Source of the DNA: Bradyrhizobium sp. AZCC 2176
Lineage (GTDB): Bacteria; Pseudomonadota; Alphaproteobacteria; Rhizobiales; Xanthobacteraceae
Assembly (NCBI RefSeq): GCF_036924645.1
Contig: NZ_JAZHRX010000001.1
Coordinates: 2,108,001-2,172,000 of the forward strand
Direction of reading: 5' to 3'
DNA: 64,000 nucleotides
Position 1 is the stretch's first letter, and the number at the start of each line of letters is the position of its first letter. The notes below the pieces were generated by a model that searched no databases, was not told the origin of the DNA, and worked only from the letters and a program-made list of their open reading frames with translations. Below, one piece after another: positions 9,089 to 16,287 of this stretch. The position numbers and the translations under genes were made by a program.

Positions 9089-10180
9089 TCACACCGCCCC
9101 ATGCGACTCCACATAGAGCGCGTAGACCGAGTGGCAGCTCGTCATGTAGAGGCGGCTGTTCTTCGGGCCGCCGAAGGCGAGATTGGCGCAGCGCTCCGGC
9201 AAGCGGATGTGGGCGAGCGGCTTGCCGGCGGGGCTGAACACCATGACGCCGTCGAGATCCTCCGGCTTGCCCTTGAGCTGGTACACCCTGCGGCCGCCGA
9301 CATCCGTGGCCTCGGATTGCAGCGCGCCGTTGGATCCCCAGCCGCACCACAGATTGCCGTCACGGTCGACGCGGAAGCCGTCGAGCGCGCCCTGGTCCGC
9401 GGCATCGATCAGCTTGGTCTTGCCGCCGACCGTGCCGTCGGCATTGACGTCAAAGCTCCAGATGCTGCGGTTCGGCGTGCCCTTCCACTCCACGACATAG
9501 AGCTTCTTTTCGTCCGGCGAGAACGCGAGCCCGTTGGGATTGACGATGTCGGTAATGACGGCGGTAAGCTTGCCGTCCTTGGTCAGGCGGTAGACGTTGG
9601 TGGTGGCCTGCTCGGGCTTTTCCTTCTTGCCTTCCCACTCGCCATTGATGCCGAACAGCGGATCAGTGAACCAGATGGTGTCGTCGGATTTGACCACGAT
9701 GTCGTTCGGCGCATTCAGCCGCTTGCCCTCGAATTTGTCGGCCAGCACCGTGATCTTGCCGTCCTTCTCGGTGCGCGTGATGCGGCGGGTGACCGAGTGC
9801 TCGCAGGTGACGAGCCGGCCCTGACGGTCGCGCGCGTTGCCGTTGGCGTAATTGGCATTGGCGCGGAAGACGCTGGTCTGGTTGGTCTTCTCGTCGAACT
9901 TCATGATGCGGTTGTTGGGGATGTCGGAGAACAGGAGATAGCCGCCTTCAGGGAAGTAGGCCGGGCCTTCGGCCCAGCGCATGCCGGTCGCGACCTGTTC
10001 GACAGTCGAGGAATAGATCCGGTATTTGGCGAAGCTCGGATCAAGAATCTGCACCGCCGGATCCGGATAGCGCTGGTTCGGCGTGAACGGGAACGATTGC
10101 GCGCCGGCAGCGCGGCCGAGAAGCGTCGAAGCGGCGGCGGCGCCTGCCCCTGCGAGCAGATTGCGTCGTGACATGTTCAT
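9089..10180 (-). CDS. Tat-exported SMP-30/gluconolactonase family protein
   Basis: The 363-aa protein starts MNMSRRNLLAGAGAAAASTL, a twin-arginine signal with an AGAQS cleavage region, so it is predicted to act in the periplasm. The rest is a six-bladed SMP-30/gluconolactonase propeller. WAEGPAYFPEGGYLLFSDI, LNAPNDIVVKSDDTIWFTDP and NPNGLAFSPDEKKLYVVEW carry the Glu, Asn and Asp metal ligands of the family. It would open an aldonolactone. ATG at 10180 has GGGAGG about 8 nt upstream; the longer frame to 10258 enters a repeat. Confidence 0.82.
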   Translation of the reverse strand: MNMSRRNLLAGAGAAAASTLLGRAAGAQSFPFTPNQRYPDPAVQILDPSFAKYRIYSSTVEQVATGMRWAEGPAYFPEGGYLLFSDIPNNRIMKFDEKTNQTSVFRANANYANGNARDRQGRLVTCEHSVTRRITRTEKDGKITVLADKFEGKRLNAPNDIVVKSDDTIWFTDPLFGINGEWEGKKEKPEQATTNVYRLTKDGKLTAVITDIVNPNGLAFSPDEKKLYVVEWKGTPNRSIWSFDVNADGTVGGKTKLIDAADQGALDGFRVDRDGNLWCGWGSNGALQSEATDVGGRRVYQLKGKPEDLDGVMVFSPAGKPLAHIRLPERCANLAFGGPKNSRLYMTSCHSVYALYVESHGAV

Positions 10181-10228
10181 TGGTTGGTCCTCCCCTGGGA
10201 TATTTTCTGTTTTGTTCGGCTCTCTGAC

Positions 10229-10312
10229 CTCATTGCGAGGAGCGAAGCGACGAAGCAATCCATTCTTCCCTTGTGCCGTGAGATGGACTGCTTCGCTGCG
10301 CTCGCAATGACG
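10229..10312. repeat. palindromic intergenic repeat, family C
   Basis: CATTGCGAGGAGCGAAGCGA at 10231 pairs with TCGCTGCGCTCGCAATG ending at 10309, and GAAGCAATCCAT pairs imperfectly with ATGGACTGCTTC. The arms are typical of the CATTGCGAG...CTCGCAATG repeats spread through Bradyrhizobium genomes. It sits between the dehydratase and lactonase genes inside the operon. Confidence 0.75.
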
Positions 10313-10335
10313 TATTACCGCTAGTCGGATTACGG

Positions 10336-12072
10336 CTAGTAAATCGAAGGCTCCTCCACCGGGGCGCCAAATCCGGTCTCCAGAAAATCGAAATCGCAGC
10401 CTTCATTGGCCTGCTTGATATGCCTGGTGAACATCCAGCCATAGCCGCGCTCGTAACGCGGCTCCGGCGCCTTCCATGCGGCGCGGCGTTTTGCCAGTTC
10501 GGCCTCAGGCACATCGAGGTTGATGGTGCGTGCGTTGACATCAAGCGTGATCTTGTCGCCGGTTCGCACCAGCGCCAGCGGCCCGCCGATATAGGATTCC
10601 GGCGAGACGTGCAGGATGCAGGCGCCGTAACTGGTGCCGCTCATGCGCGCGTCCGACAGCCGCACCATGTCGCGCACGCCCTGTTTCACGAGTTTTGTGG
10701 GAATCGGCAGCATGCCCCATTCCGGCATGCCCGGCCCACCCTGCGGACCGGCATTGCGCAGGATCAGCACATGGTCGGCGGTCACATCCAGATTCGGATC
10801 GTCGATCGCCTTCTTCATGGAGGGATAATCGTCGAACACCAGCGCCGGGCCGGTATGCTTGAGGAAACGCAGCTCGCAGGCACTGGGCTTGATGACGCAG
10901 CCGTCGGGGGCGAGATTGCCCTTGAGCACGGCGAGCGCGCCCTCGGCGTAGATCGGATCCTTGACGGTGCGGATGACGTCGTCGTTGTAGACTTCCGCGC
11001 GCGCGATATTCTCGCCGAGAGTCTGGCCGGTCACCGTCATGACGTCGAGATGCAGATGCTCCCGGATGCGGCTCATCAGGCCCGGCAGGCCGCCGGCATA
11101 GAAGAAATCCTCCATCAGATATTTGTCGCCGCTCGGCCGCACATTGGCGATCACGGGCACCTTGCGGCTGGCCTTTTCGAAATCGTCGAGCCCGATGTCC
11201 TGGCCGGCGCGGCGCGCCTGGGCGATCAGATGGATGATCGCATTGGTCGAACAGCCCATCGCCATCGCGACCGTGATGGCATTCTCGAACGCCTCGCGGG
11301 TCTGGATCTTGTCCGGCGTCAGATCTTCCCACACCATTTCGACGATGCGGCGACCGCATTCCGACGCCATGCGGATATGACCGGCGTCGGCGGCGGGGAT
11401 CGAGGACGCGCCTGGCAAGGTCATGCCGAGCGATTCCGCGATTGCCGTCATGGTCGACGCCGTGCCCATGGTCATGCAGGTGCCGTAGCTGCGGGCGATA
11501 CCGGCTTCGACATCAACCCAGTCCTTGTCGGAGATTTTCCCCGCCCGCCGCTCGTCCCAGTATTTCCAGGCGTCCGAGCCCGAACCCAGCGTCTTGCCCT
11601 TCCAGTTGCCGCGCAGCATCGGGCCCGCGGGCAGATAGATCGTCGGCAGGCCCATGCTGGTAGCGCCGAGCAGGAGGCCCGGCGTGGTCTTGTCGCAGCC
11701 CCCCATCAGCACGACACCATCGACGGGATGGCCGCGAAGCAATTCCTCGGCGTCCATCGCCAGCATGTTGCGGTAGAGCATGGTGGTCGGCTTCAAAAAC
11801 GATTCCGACAGCGACAGCGCCGGCAGCTCCATTGGAAAGCCGCCCGCCATCAGGATGCCGCGCTTGACGTCGTCGACGCGCGATTTGAAATGCATGTGGC
11901 AGGGCTGCGCGTCGGACCAGGTGTTGAGGATTGCAATGACCGGCCGGCCCTTCCATTCCTCCGGCGCGTAGCCCATCTGCATCGCGCGCGAGCGATGACC
12001 GAAGGCGCGGAGATCGTCGGGCGCGAACCAGCGCGCGCTGCGGAGTTCGGCGGGGTTCTTTTTGTTGCTCAT
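10336..12072 (-). CDS. IlvD/Edd family sugar-acid dehydratase (L-arabonate dehydratase-like)
   Basis: The 578-aa dehydratase would convert an aldonate to its 2-keto-3-deoxy acid. The three cysteines that bind the Fe-S cluster in the family are present: Cys58 in NTWSDAQPCHMH, Cys126 in LMGGCDKTTPG and Cys199 in YGTCMTMGTASTM. Length and ERGYGWMFTRHI near the C-terminus match arabonate/pentonate dehydratases better than IlvD of branched-chain synthesis. ATG at 12072 overlaps the permease stop as ATGA, so translation is coupled; the frame is open to 12087. Confidence 0.83.
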   Translation of the reverse strand: MSNKKNPAELRSARWFAPDDLRAFGHRSRAMQMGYAPEEWKGRPVIAILNTWSDAQPCHMHFKSRVDDVKRGILMAGGFPMELPALSLSESFLKPTTMLYRNMLAMDAEELLRGHPVDGVVLMGGCDKTTPGLLLGATSMGLPTIYLPAGPMLRGNWKGKTLGSGSDAWKYWDERRAGKISDKDWVDVEAGIARSYGTCMTMGTASTMTAIAESLGMTLPGASSIPAADAGHIRMASECGRRIVEMVWEDLTPDKIQTREAFENAITVAMAMGCSTNAIIHLIAQARRAGQDIGLDDFEKASRKVPVIANVRPSGDKYLMEDFFYAGGLPGLMSRIREHLHLDVMTVTGQTLGENIARAEVYNDDVIRTVKDPIYAEGALAVLKGNLAPDGCVIKPSACELRFLKHTGPALVFDDYPSMKKAIDDPNLDVTADHVLILRNAGPQGGPGMPEWGMLPIPTKLVKQGVRDMVRLSDARMSGTSYGACILHVSPESYIGGPLALVRTGDKITLDVNARTINLDVPEAELAKRRAAWKAPEPRYERGYGWMFTRHIKQANEGCDFDFLETGFGAPVEEPSIY

Positions 12073-12932
12073 GATTGTGTGCCCCATTTCTGGACGGTGT
12101 TGCGCTCGATCGTGCGGAAGATCAGGTTCTCCACGATCAGGCCAATGACGATCACGGTCAACAGGCCGGCGAACACGGCAGGTATATCCAGGAGGTTGCG
12201 GTTCTCGAAGATGAACCAGCCGAGCCCGCCCTGCCCCGACGACACGCCGAACACCAGTTCGGCGGCGATCAGCGTGCGCCAGGCAAACGCCCAGCCGATC
12301 TTAAGTCCGGTCAGGATCGAGCCGAACGCCGCCGGAATGAGAATGCGCGCGACATAAGGCAAACCGCGCAGGCCGTAGTTGCGGCCGACCATGCGCAGGG
12401 TGTTCGACACGCTCTTGAAGCCGGAATGGGTGTTGAGCGCGACCGGCCACAGCACCGAATGGATCAGCACGAACACGAGGCTGCCGTTGCCGAGGCCGAA
12501 CCAGATCAGCGCCAATGGCAGCAGCGCAATCGCCGGCAGCGGGTTGAACATCGCCGTGATGGTTTCGAGAAAATCCGTGCCGATCCGGGTCGAGATCGCA
12601 AGGACAGTGAAGATCGCCGCGAGCACGATGCCGGCAGCATAGCCCATGAACAGCACCTTTAGCGACGCCCAGGCGCGCAAGGGAATGGTGCCGTCGCGCA
12701 CCCGGTCGAACATCGTCAGGATCGTGTCGTGGAAGGTCGGAAACAGCAGCGGATTGTCGAGAACGGTGCCGTAGAGTTCCCACGCCAGGGCGAGGAAGAT
12801 GATGATCACGGATTTGCGGACGAAGCCGTCGTTCCACAACAGCTCCGGCACCGTCAGCCTGCGCTCGACTTCGGCCGGAATGACCGCCGCCAAATCAGCG
12901 GCATCGCGCAGCAGGATTTTTGCCTCGCCCAT
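12069..12932 (-). CDS. ABC transporter permease, SsuC/TauC-like
   Basis: This 287-aa inner-membrane protein has six or so hydrophobic segments. A BPD_transp_1-type loop lies around residues 180-200 (TLRMVGRNYGLRGLPYVARI). It belongs to the nitrate/sulfonate/taurine permease group. It lies between the ATPase gene (12 nt gap) and the dehydratase (4-nt overlap), so the transporter probably brings in the sugar acid handled by the downstream enzymes rather than a sulfonate. Confidence 0.83.
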   Translation of the reverse strand: MGEAKILLRDAADLAAVIPAEVERRLTVPELLWNDGFVRKSVIIIFLALAWELYGTVLDNPLLFPTFHDTILTMFDRVRDGTIPLRAWASLKVLFMGYAAGIVLAAIFTVLAISTRIGTDFLETITAMFNPLPAIALLPLALIWFGLGNGSLVFVLIHSVLWPVALNTHSGFKSVSNTLRMVGRNYGLRGLPYVARILIPAAFGSILTGLKIGWAFAWRTLIAAELVFGVSSGQGGLGWFIFENRNLLDIPAVFAGLLTVIVIGLIVENLIFRTIERNTVQKWGTQS

Positions 12933-12944
12933 CGCGCGCTCCCC

Positions 12945-13709
12945 TCAATGTGCCGTGACAGCGTCGGCGAACAGGAGATCGTGGATCTGTTTCTCCAGCC
13001 GTGCAGCGCTGCCGTCCTCGCCGGATACCCGATCGACGTCGATGACCTCGGCCTTGACCCGGCCGGGATGCGGTGACAGCAGCAGGATGCGGTTGCCGAT
13101 CTTGATCGCTTCCGCGATCGAATGGGTGACGAACAGGACGGTGAATTTGGTTTCCGCCCAGAGCTGCAGCAACTCGTCCTGGCAGGTGCGCCGCGTCAGC
13201 GCGTCGAGGGCAGCGAACGGCTCGTCCATAAGCAAAATGTCCGGCTCCATCGCCATGCCGCGCGCGATCGCCACGCGCTGCTTCATGCCGCCGGACAGCG
13301 TGTGCGGATAGGCATCGACAACACGGGTGAGGCTGACCTTCTCGATATAGGCGCGCGCCCGCATCTCGGCGTCCTTGCGCGGCAGGCGGCGCGTCATCAG
13401 CAGCGGAAACATCACGTTTTCCAGCACCGTCTTCCACGGCAGCAACTGGTCGAACTCCTGGAAGATCATCATCCGATCGGCGCCGGGCTCTGAAATCTCC
13501 CGGCCTGAAATCTGCATCTTGCCTTCGCTTGGCTTCATGTAGCCGCCGACCGCTTTCAGCAGCGTCGACTTGCCGCAGCCGGAAGGGCCGAGCAGCACGA
13601 AGCGATCGGAACGATCGACCGTGAAGCTGACCCGCTCGGTCGCGGTCACCACCGCGCTCGAAGTCTTGTAGCGCAGCGTTACGTCACTGACATCGAGAAG
13701 CGCGGCCAT
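12945..13709 (-). CDS. ABC transporter ATP-binding protein, SsuB/TauB-like
   Basis: The 254-aa ATPase has Walker A GPSGCGKSTLLK, signature LSGGMKQRVAIARG, Walker B ILLMDEPFAALDALTR and the switch THSIAEA. The frame extends to 13871, but the extra N-terminus is low-complexity and antisense to the binding-protein gene. ATG at 13709 (MAALLDVSDV), 5 nt after the upstream stop, is the natural start. It powers the permease encoded next. Confidence 0.86.
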   Translation of the reverse strand: MAALLDVSDVTLRYKTSSAVVTATERVSFTVDRSDRFVLLGPSGCGKSTLLKAVGGYMKPSEGKMQISGREISEPGADRMMIFQEFDQLLPWKTVLENVMFPLLMTRRLPRKDAEMRARAYIEKVSLTRVVDAYPHTLSGGMKQRVAIARGMAMEPDILLMDEPFAALDALTRRTCQDELLQLWAETKFTVLFVTHSIAEAIKIGNRILLLSPHPGRVKAEVIDVDRVSGEDGSAARLEKQIHDLLFADAVTAH

Positions 13710-13714
13710 GTCGA

Positions 13715-14725
13715 TCAATTGCCCTTCAGGTCGTGCGCGACCGGCAGATAGTAATCGGTGAAGGCTTTGGGCATGGTCTTCAGCGTGCCGACCTTGAACA
13801 GATGGGCGGCAAATTTCATGGTGCCCTGCGGCTGCAGGTTCCACTCCATCATGCCGGGCTCCTTGAGCCATGCCAGGAGATCGTCGACGCTGGTCTTGTC
13901 GCCGGTGACCTCCTTGTAGATCTCGACAGCAGCCTTGGTGTCGCTGCGGATCAGGTCCTGCGCCTCCTTGGTGGCGTCACGCACCGCCTGCACGATCTTC
14001 GGGTTGGCGTCGGCAAATTTCGTCGTGGTGAAGAACTGCGCCTGGCTGAGCGGACCACCCATCACGTCGGGTGACGACAGCACCACATGTGCGCCGGGGA
14101 CGTTCTTCAGTTCGAGGAACGTGAACGGCGGGATCGAGAAATGATTGCGCACTTCGTGCTGCGTGTTGGTCAACGCCACATAGGCGTCGGGATGGCCGAG
14201 CTGCACGGTACTGGAATCGAGCTTGGACCATTGGTCGGCGCCGAAGGTTTCGGCCGCCGCGATCTGCAGCACGATCGCCTGCGTCGAGACCTTGACGGTG
14301 GGCACCGCGATCTTGTCGTTCGGGCCGAAATCCTTGATCGACTTGATATTCGGATCGCGACTGATCAGCGTCATTGGCTGCGCCGAGGTGGCGACGATGC
14401 CCTTGACGCCGCCGCGGGTGCGATCCCACAGCAGCAGGAGATTACCGGTCCCGGTGTTGAGGATGTCGACGCTGCCGGCGAGCAATGCATCGGTCTGCGC
14501 GCCGCCCCCACTCAAGTTGATCCATTTGGTGGTGACGCCGGGAACGCCGAGGGAAGCCGCATGCTTCTCGATCAGCTTGTTCTTTTCCATGATGTGCGAG
14601 GGCATGTAGAAAATGCCAGGCTGCCGCGACAACGTGACCTCCGACTTCTGCTGGGCCGATGCCTGAGAGCCCGGCAGCAACATCAGCATCGCAACGGCGC
14701 CCGCGCTCCACATCCTGCTTTTCAT
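13715..14725 (-). CDS. ABC transporter substrate-binding protein, NMT1/SsuA-like
   Basis: The 336-aa protein has a Sec signal peptide (MKSRMWSAGAVAMLMLLPGS, cleavage near ASAQQ) and an NMT1-type body with ITxxxINLSGGGAQTDALLAG-like features. It is the promoter-proximal gene of the minus-strand operon that runs to 6763. Upstream is the inverted repeat at 14764-14789. The ligand is unknown; a sugar acid is inferred from the enzymes in the same operon. Confidence 0.82.
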   Translation of the reverse strand: MKSRMWSAGAVAMLMLLPGSQASAQQKSEVTLSRQPGIFYMPSHIMEKNKLIEKHAASLGVPGVTTKWINLSGGGAQTDALLAGSVDILNTGTGNLLLLWDRTRGGVKGIVATSAQPMTLISRDPNIKSIKDFGPNDKIAVPTVKVSTQAIVLQIAAAETFGADQWSKLDSSTVQLGHPDAYVALTNTQHEVRNHFSIPPFTFLELKNVPGAHVVLSSPDVMGGPLSQAQFFTTTKFADANPKIVQAVRDATKEAQDLIRSDTKAAVEIYKEVTGDKTSVDDLLAWLKEPGMMEWNLQPQGTMKFAAHLFKVGTLKTMPKAFTDYYLPVAHDLKGN

Positions 14726-14763
14726 TGTGCATCTCCTCCGGTGTCTCGTTGACGCTTCTGGGG

Positions 14764-14789
14764 AGATGCACTAATGTATTAGTGCATCT
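14764..14789. promoter_or_regulatory. operator: perfect 12-bp inverted repeat for the divergent GntR regulator
   Basis: AGATGCACTAAT-GT-ATTAGTGCATCT is a perfect palindrome with a 2-nt centre. It lies 39 nt from the binding-protein start on one side and 32 nt from the GntR start on the other. FadR/FCD-type GntR proteins bind such A/T-centred palindromes, so this is the expected site for control of both divergent units. The match of repressor, position and symmetry makes the call strong, although binding itself is inferred. Confidence 0.75.
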
Positions 14790-14820
14790 GAAGCAAGTCC
14801 CCTAACCGGCCGGTCGCCTG

Positions 14821-15540
14821 ATGGCTCCCCCGCAAATCGTCTCCCGCCGCACGACGGCGCGGTCCGTCGACCGGCTTGATCGCGATCGCCAGGCAGCGCC
14901 ACAAGTGTTCGAGCGCCTGCGCAGCATGATTATTTCGCTGGAACTGCCGCCGGGATCGCCATTGTCGCGCGCAGCCTTGGCCGGCCAGTTCGGCGTCAGC
15001 TCGACGCCGATCCGCGATGCGCTGATGCGGCTCGAGGAGGAAGGCCTCGTCGAGGTGTTCCCGCAATATGCAACTGTGGTCAGCCGGGTCGACGTGCGGC
15101 TGGCGCAGCAGGCGCATTTCCTGCGGCAGGCGGTCGAACTCGAAATCGTGCGCGGGCTTGCGATCCAGCACGATGGGACGCTCGTCGCCGAGCTTCACGC
15201 GACGATTGCCCGCCAGCAGCAATATGCAAAAGCCGGCGACTTCGAAAAATTCATGGCCGCCGACAACGAGTTCCACAGCCAGCTCTATACGGCCGCCGAC
15301 AAGCAGGACATCTGGGGGCTGGTGCGCAGCCGCAGCGGGCATATCGACCGGCTGCGCCGGATGCATCTGCCCTCGCCCGGCAAGGCGCAGGATATCGTGC
15401 GGCATCACAGACTGATCGTGAAGGCAATCGATGCCGGCGAGCCTGACGAGGCGCAGAAGCATCTGCGCACGCATTTGTCGGGCACGCTCAGCGAGCTCGC
15501 CCGGATTCGGGCGCGTTACCCGGAATATCTCAGCAACTGA
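14821..15540 (+). CDS. GntR family transcriptional regulator, FadR/FCD subfamily
   Basis: The 239-aa regulator has an N-terminal winged helix (LRSMIISLELPPGSPLSRAA and STPIRDALMRLEEEGLVEV) and a C-terminal all-helical FCD domain that in the family binds a carboxylic acid and metal. The pattern NEFHSQLY and later HHRLIVKAIDAGEPDEAQ carries the usual ligand Asp/His residues. It is divergent from the sugar-acid transport and catabolism operon and should repress it until a pathway intermediate binds. Confidence 0.87.
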   Translation: MAPPQIVSRRTTARSVDRLDRDRQAAPQVFERLRSMIISLELPPGSPLSRAALAGQFGVSSTPIRDALMRLEEEGLVEVFPQYATVVSRVDVRLAQQAHFLRQAVELEIVRGLAIQHDGTLVAELHATIARQQQYAKAGDFEKFMAADNEFHSQLYTAADKQDIWGLVRSRSGHIDRLRRMHLPSPGKAQDIVRHHRLIVKAIDAGEPDEAQKHLRTHLSGTLSELARIRARYPEYLSN

Positions 15541-15794
15541 TCCTTGCTTATTCCCTGCCGCGCCTTGCGGCCTCGCTGCATGCGCAGGCCTCACACGGGC
15601 GAATCACGCTGCCCACGCAGCGCTTCATATTTGTCCGCCCGGCAAGATGCGGATAACTGCGTTTTTATCCCGGCTTTTTGACGGCCGGCCGGAACGTTCC
15701 TGCCGGCGAAGCAGTTGCGACAGGGCGAGAATTCGGCAAAACTCGCAACCTGCCGTTGACTTGACCCCAGCGGGGGCGCGGAGAACTTTTTACT

Positions 15795-16220
15795 TTGGCA
15801 AGAATACTGGTCGTGGATGACGATGTGGCGGTCCAGATGACCATCCGCCTGTTGCTGGAACGCGCAGGCCATAGCGTGGTCACTGCCGGTGACGGGCGAA
15901 AGGGCCTGGCATTGTGTCAGACCGGAGATTTCGACCTGTTGTTCCTCGACATTTTCATGCCGGGAATGGACGGATTTGAAACCATGCGGATGGTTCGCCT
16001 GCAGCAGCCGGAGATTCCGATCATCGTCATTTCCGGGCGGCCGGTCTCTTCGGAAGCAGACTCGGCGCCGGACTTCCTGACCATGGCGACCAAACTCGGA
16101 GCGGTCTCCAGCCTGCAGAAGCCGTTCCGGCCAGCCGACCTCCTGGCAGCCGTCACGGGCTCCCTGGAAGCCGCCGGGCGCGGTTCGCCATCGCGCGGCG
16201 GTGTTGCTTCCTCCCCGTAA
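15795..16220 (+). CDS. single-domain response regulator
   Basis: This 141-aa receiver-only protein has the acidic pair DDD at residues 8-10, phospho-acceptor Asp52 in FLDIFMPGMDG and Lys in LQKPFRP. It has no output domain. It starts at TTG (15795); an upstream GGAG at 15780 gives a long spacing, so the start is tentative. The hybrid kinase gene follows after 67 nt, and the two may work as a pair. A close relative is encoded at 26489-26905; both share an APDFL-MA-LGA segment after the fourth strand. Confidence 0.82.
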   Translation: MARILVVDDDVAVQMTIRLLLERAGHSVVTAGDGRKGLALCQTGDFDLLFLDIFMPGMDGFETMRMVRLQQPEIPIIVISGRPVSSEADSAPDFLTMATKLGAVSSLQKPFRPADLLAAVTGSLEAAGRGSPSRGGVASSP

Positions 16221-16287
16221 TGCGCCATAGCATCCGATTCGTCCGGCGGCTCGCCGGGCCGGAGCGGGAGGGCGAGCGAACAGCGAC

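Noticed and set aside
10420-12357. 645-codon plus-strand ORF opposite the dehydratase gene
   Set aside because: It is antisense to a gene with clear Fe-S motifs; the translation is His/Arg-rich low-complexity, typical of a GC-rich shadow frame.
15691-15715. GGAAC followed 17 nt later by AGTT, resembling an EcfG general-stress promoter
   Set aside because: The -10 needs CGTT, and GGAAC here is part of a simple GGAACGTTCC palindrome; the match is too weak to list.
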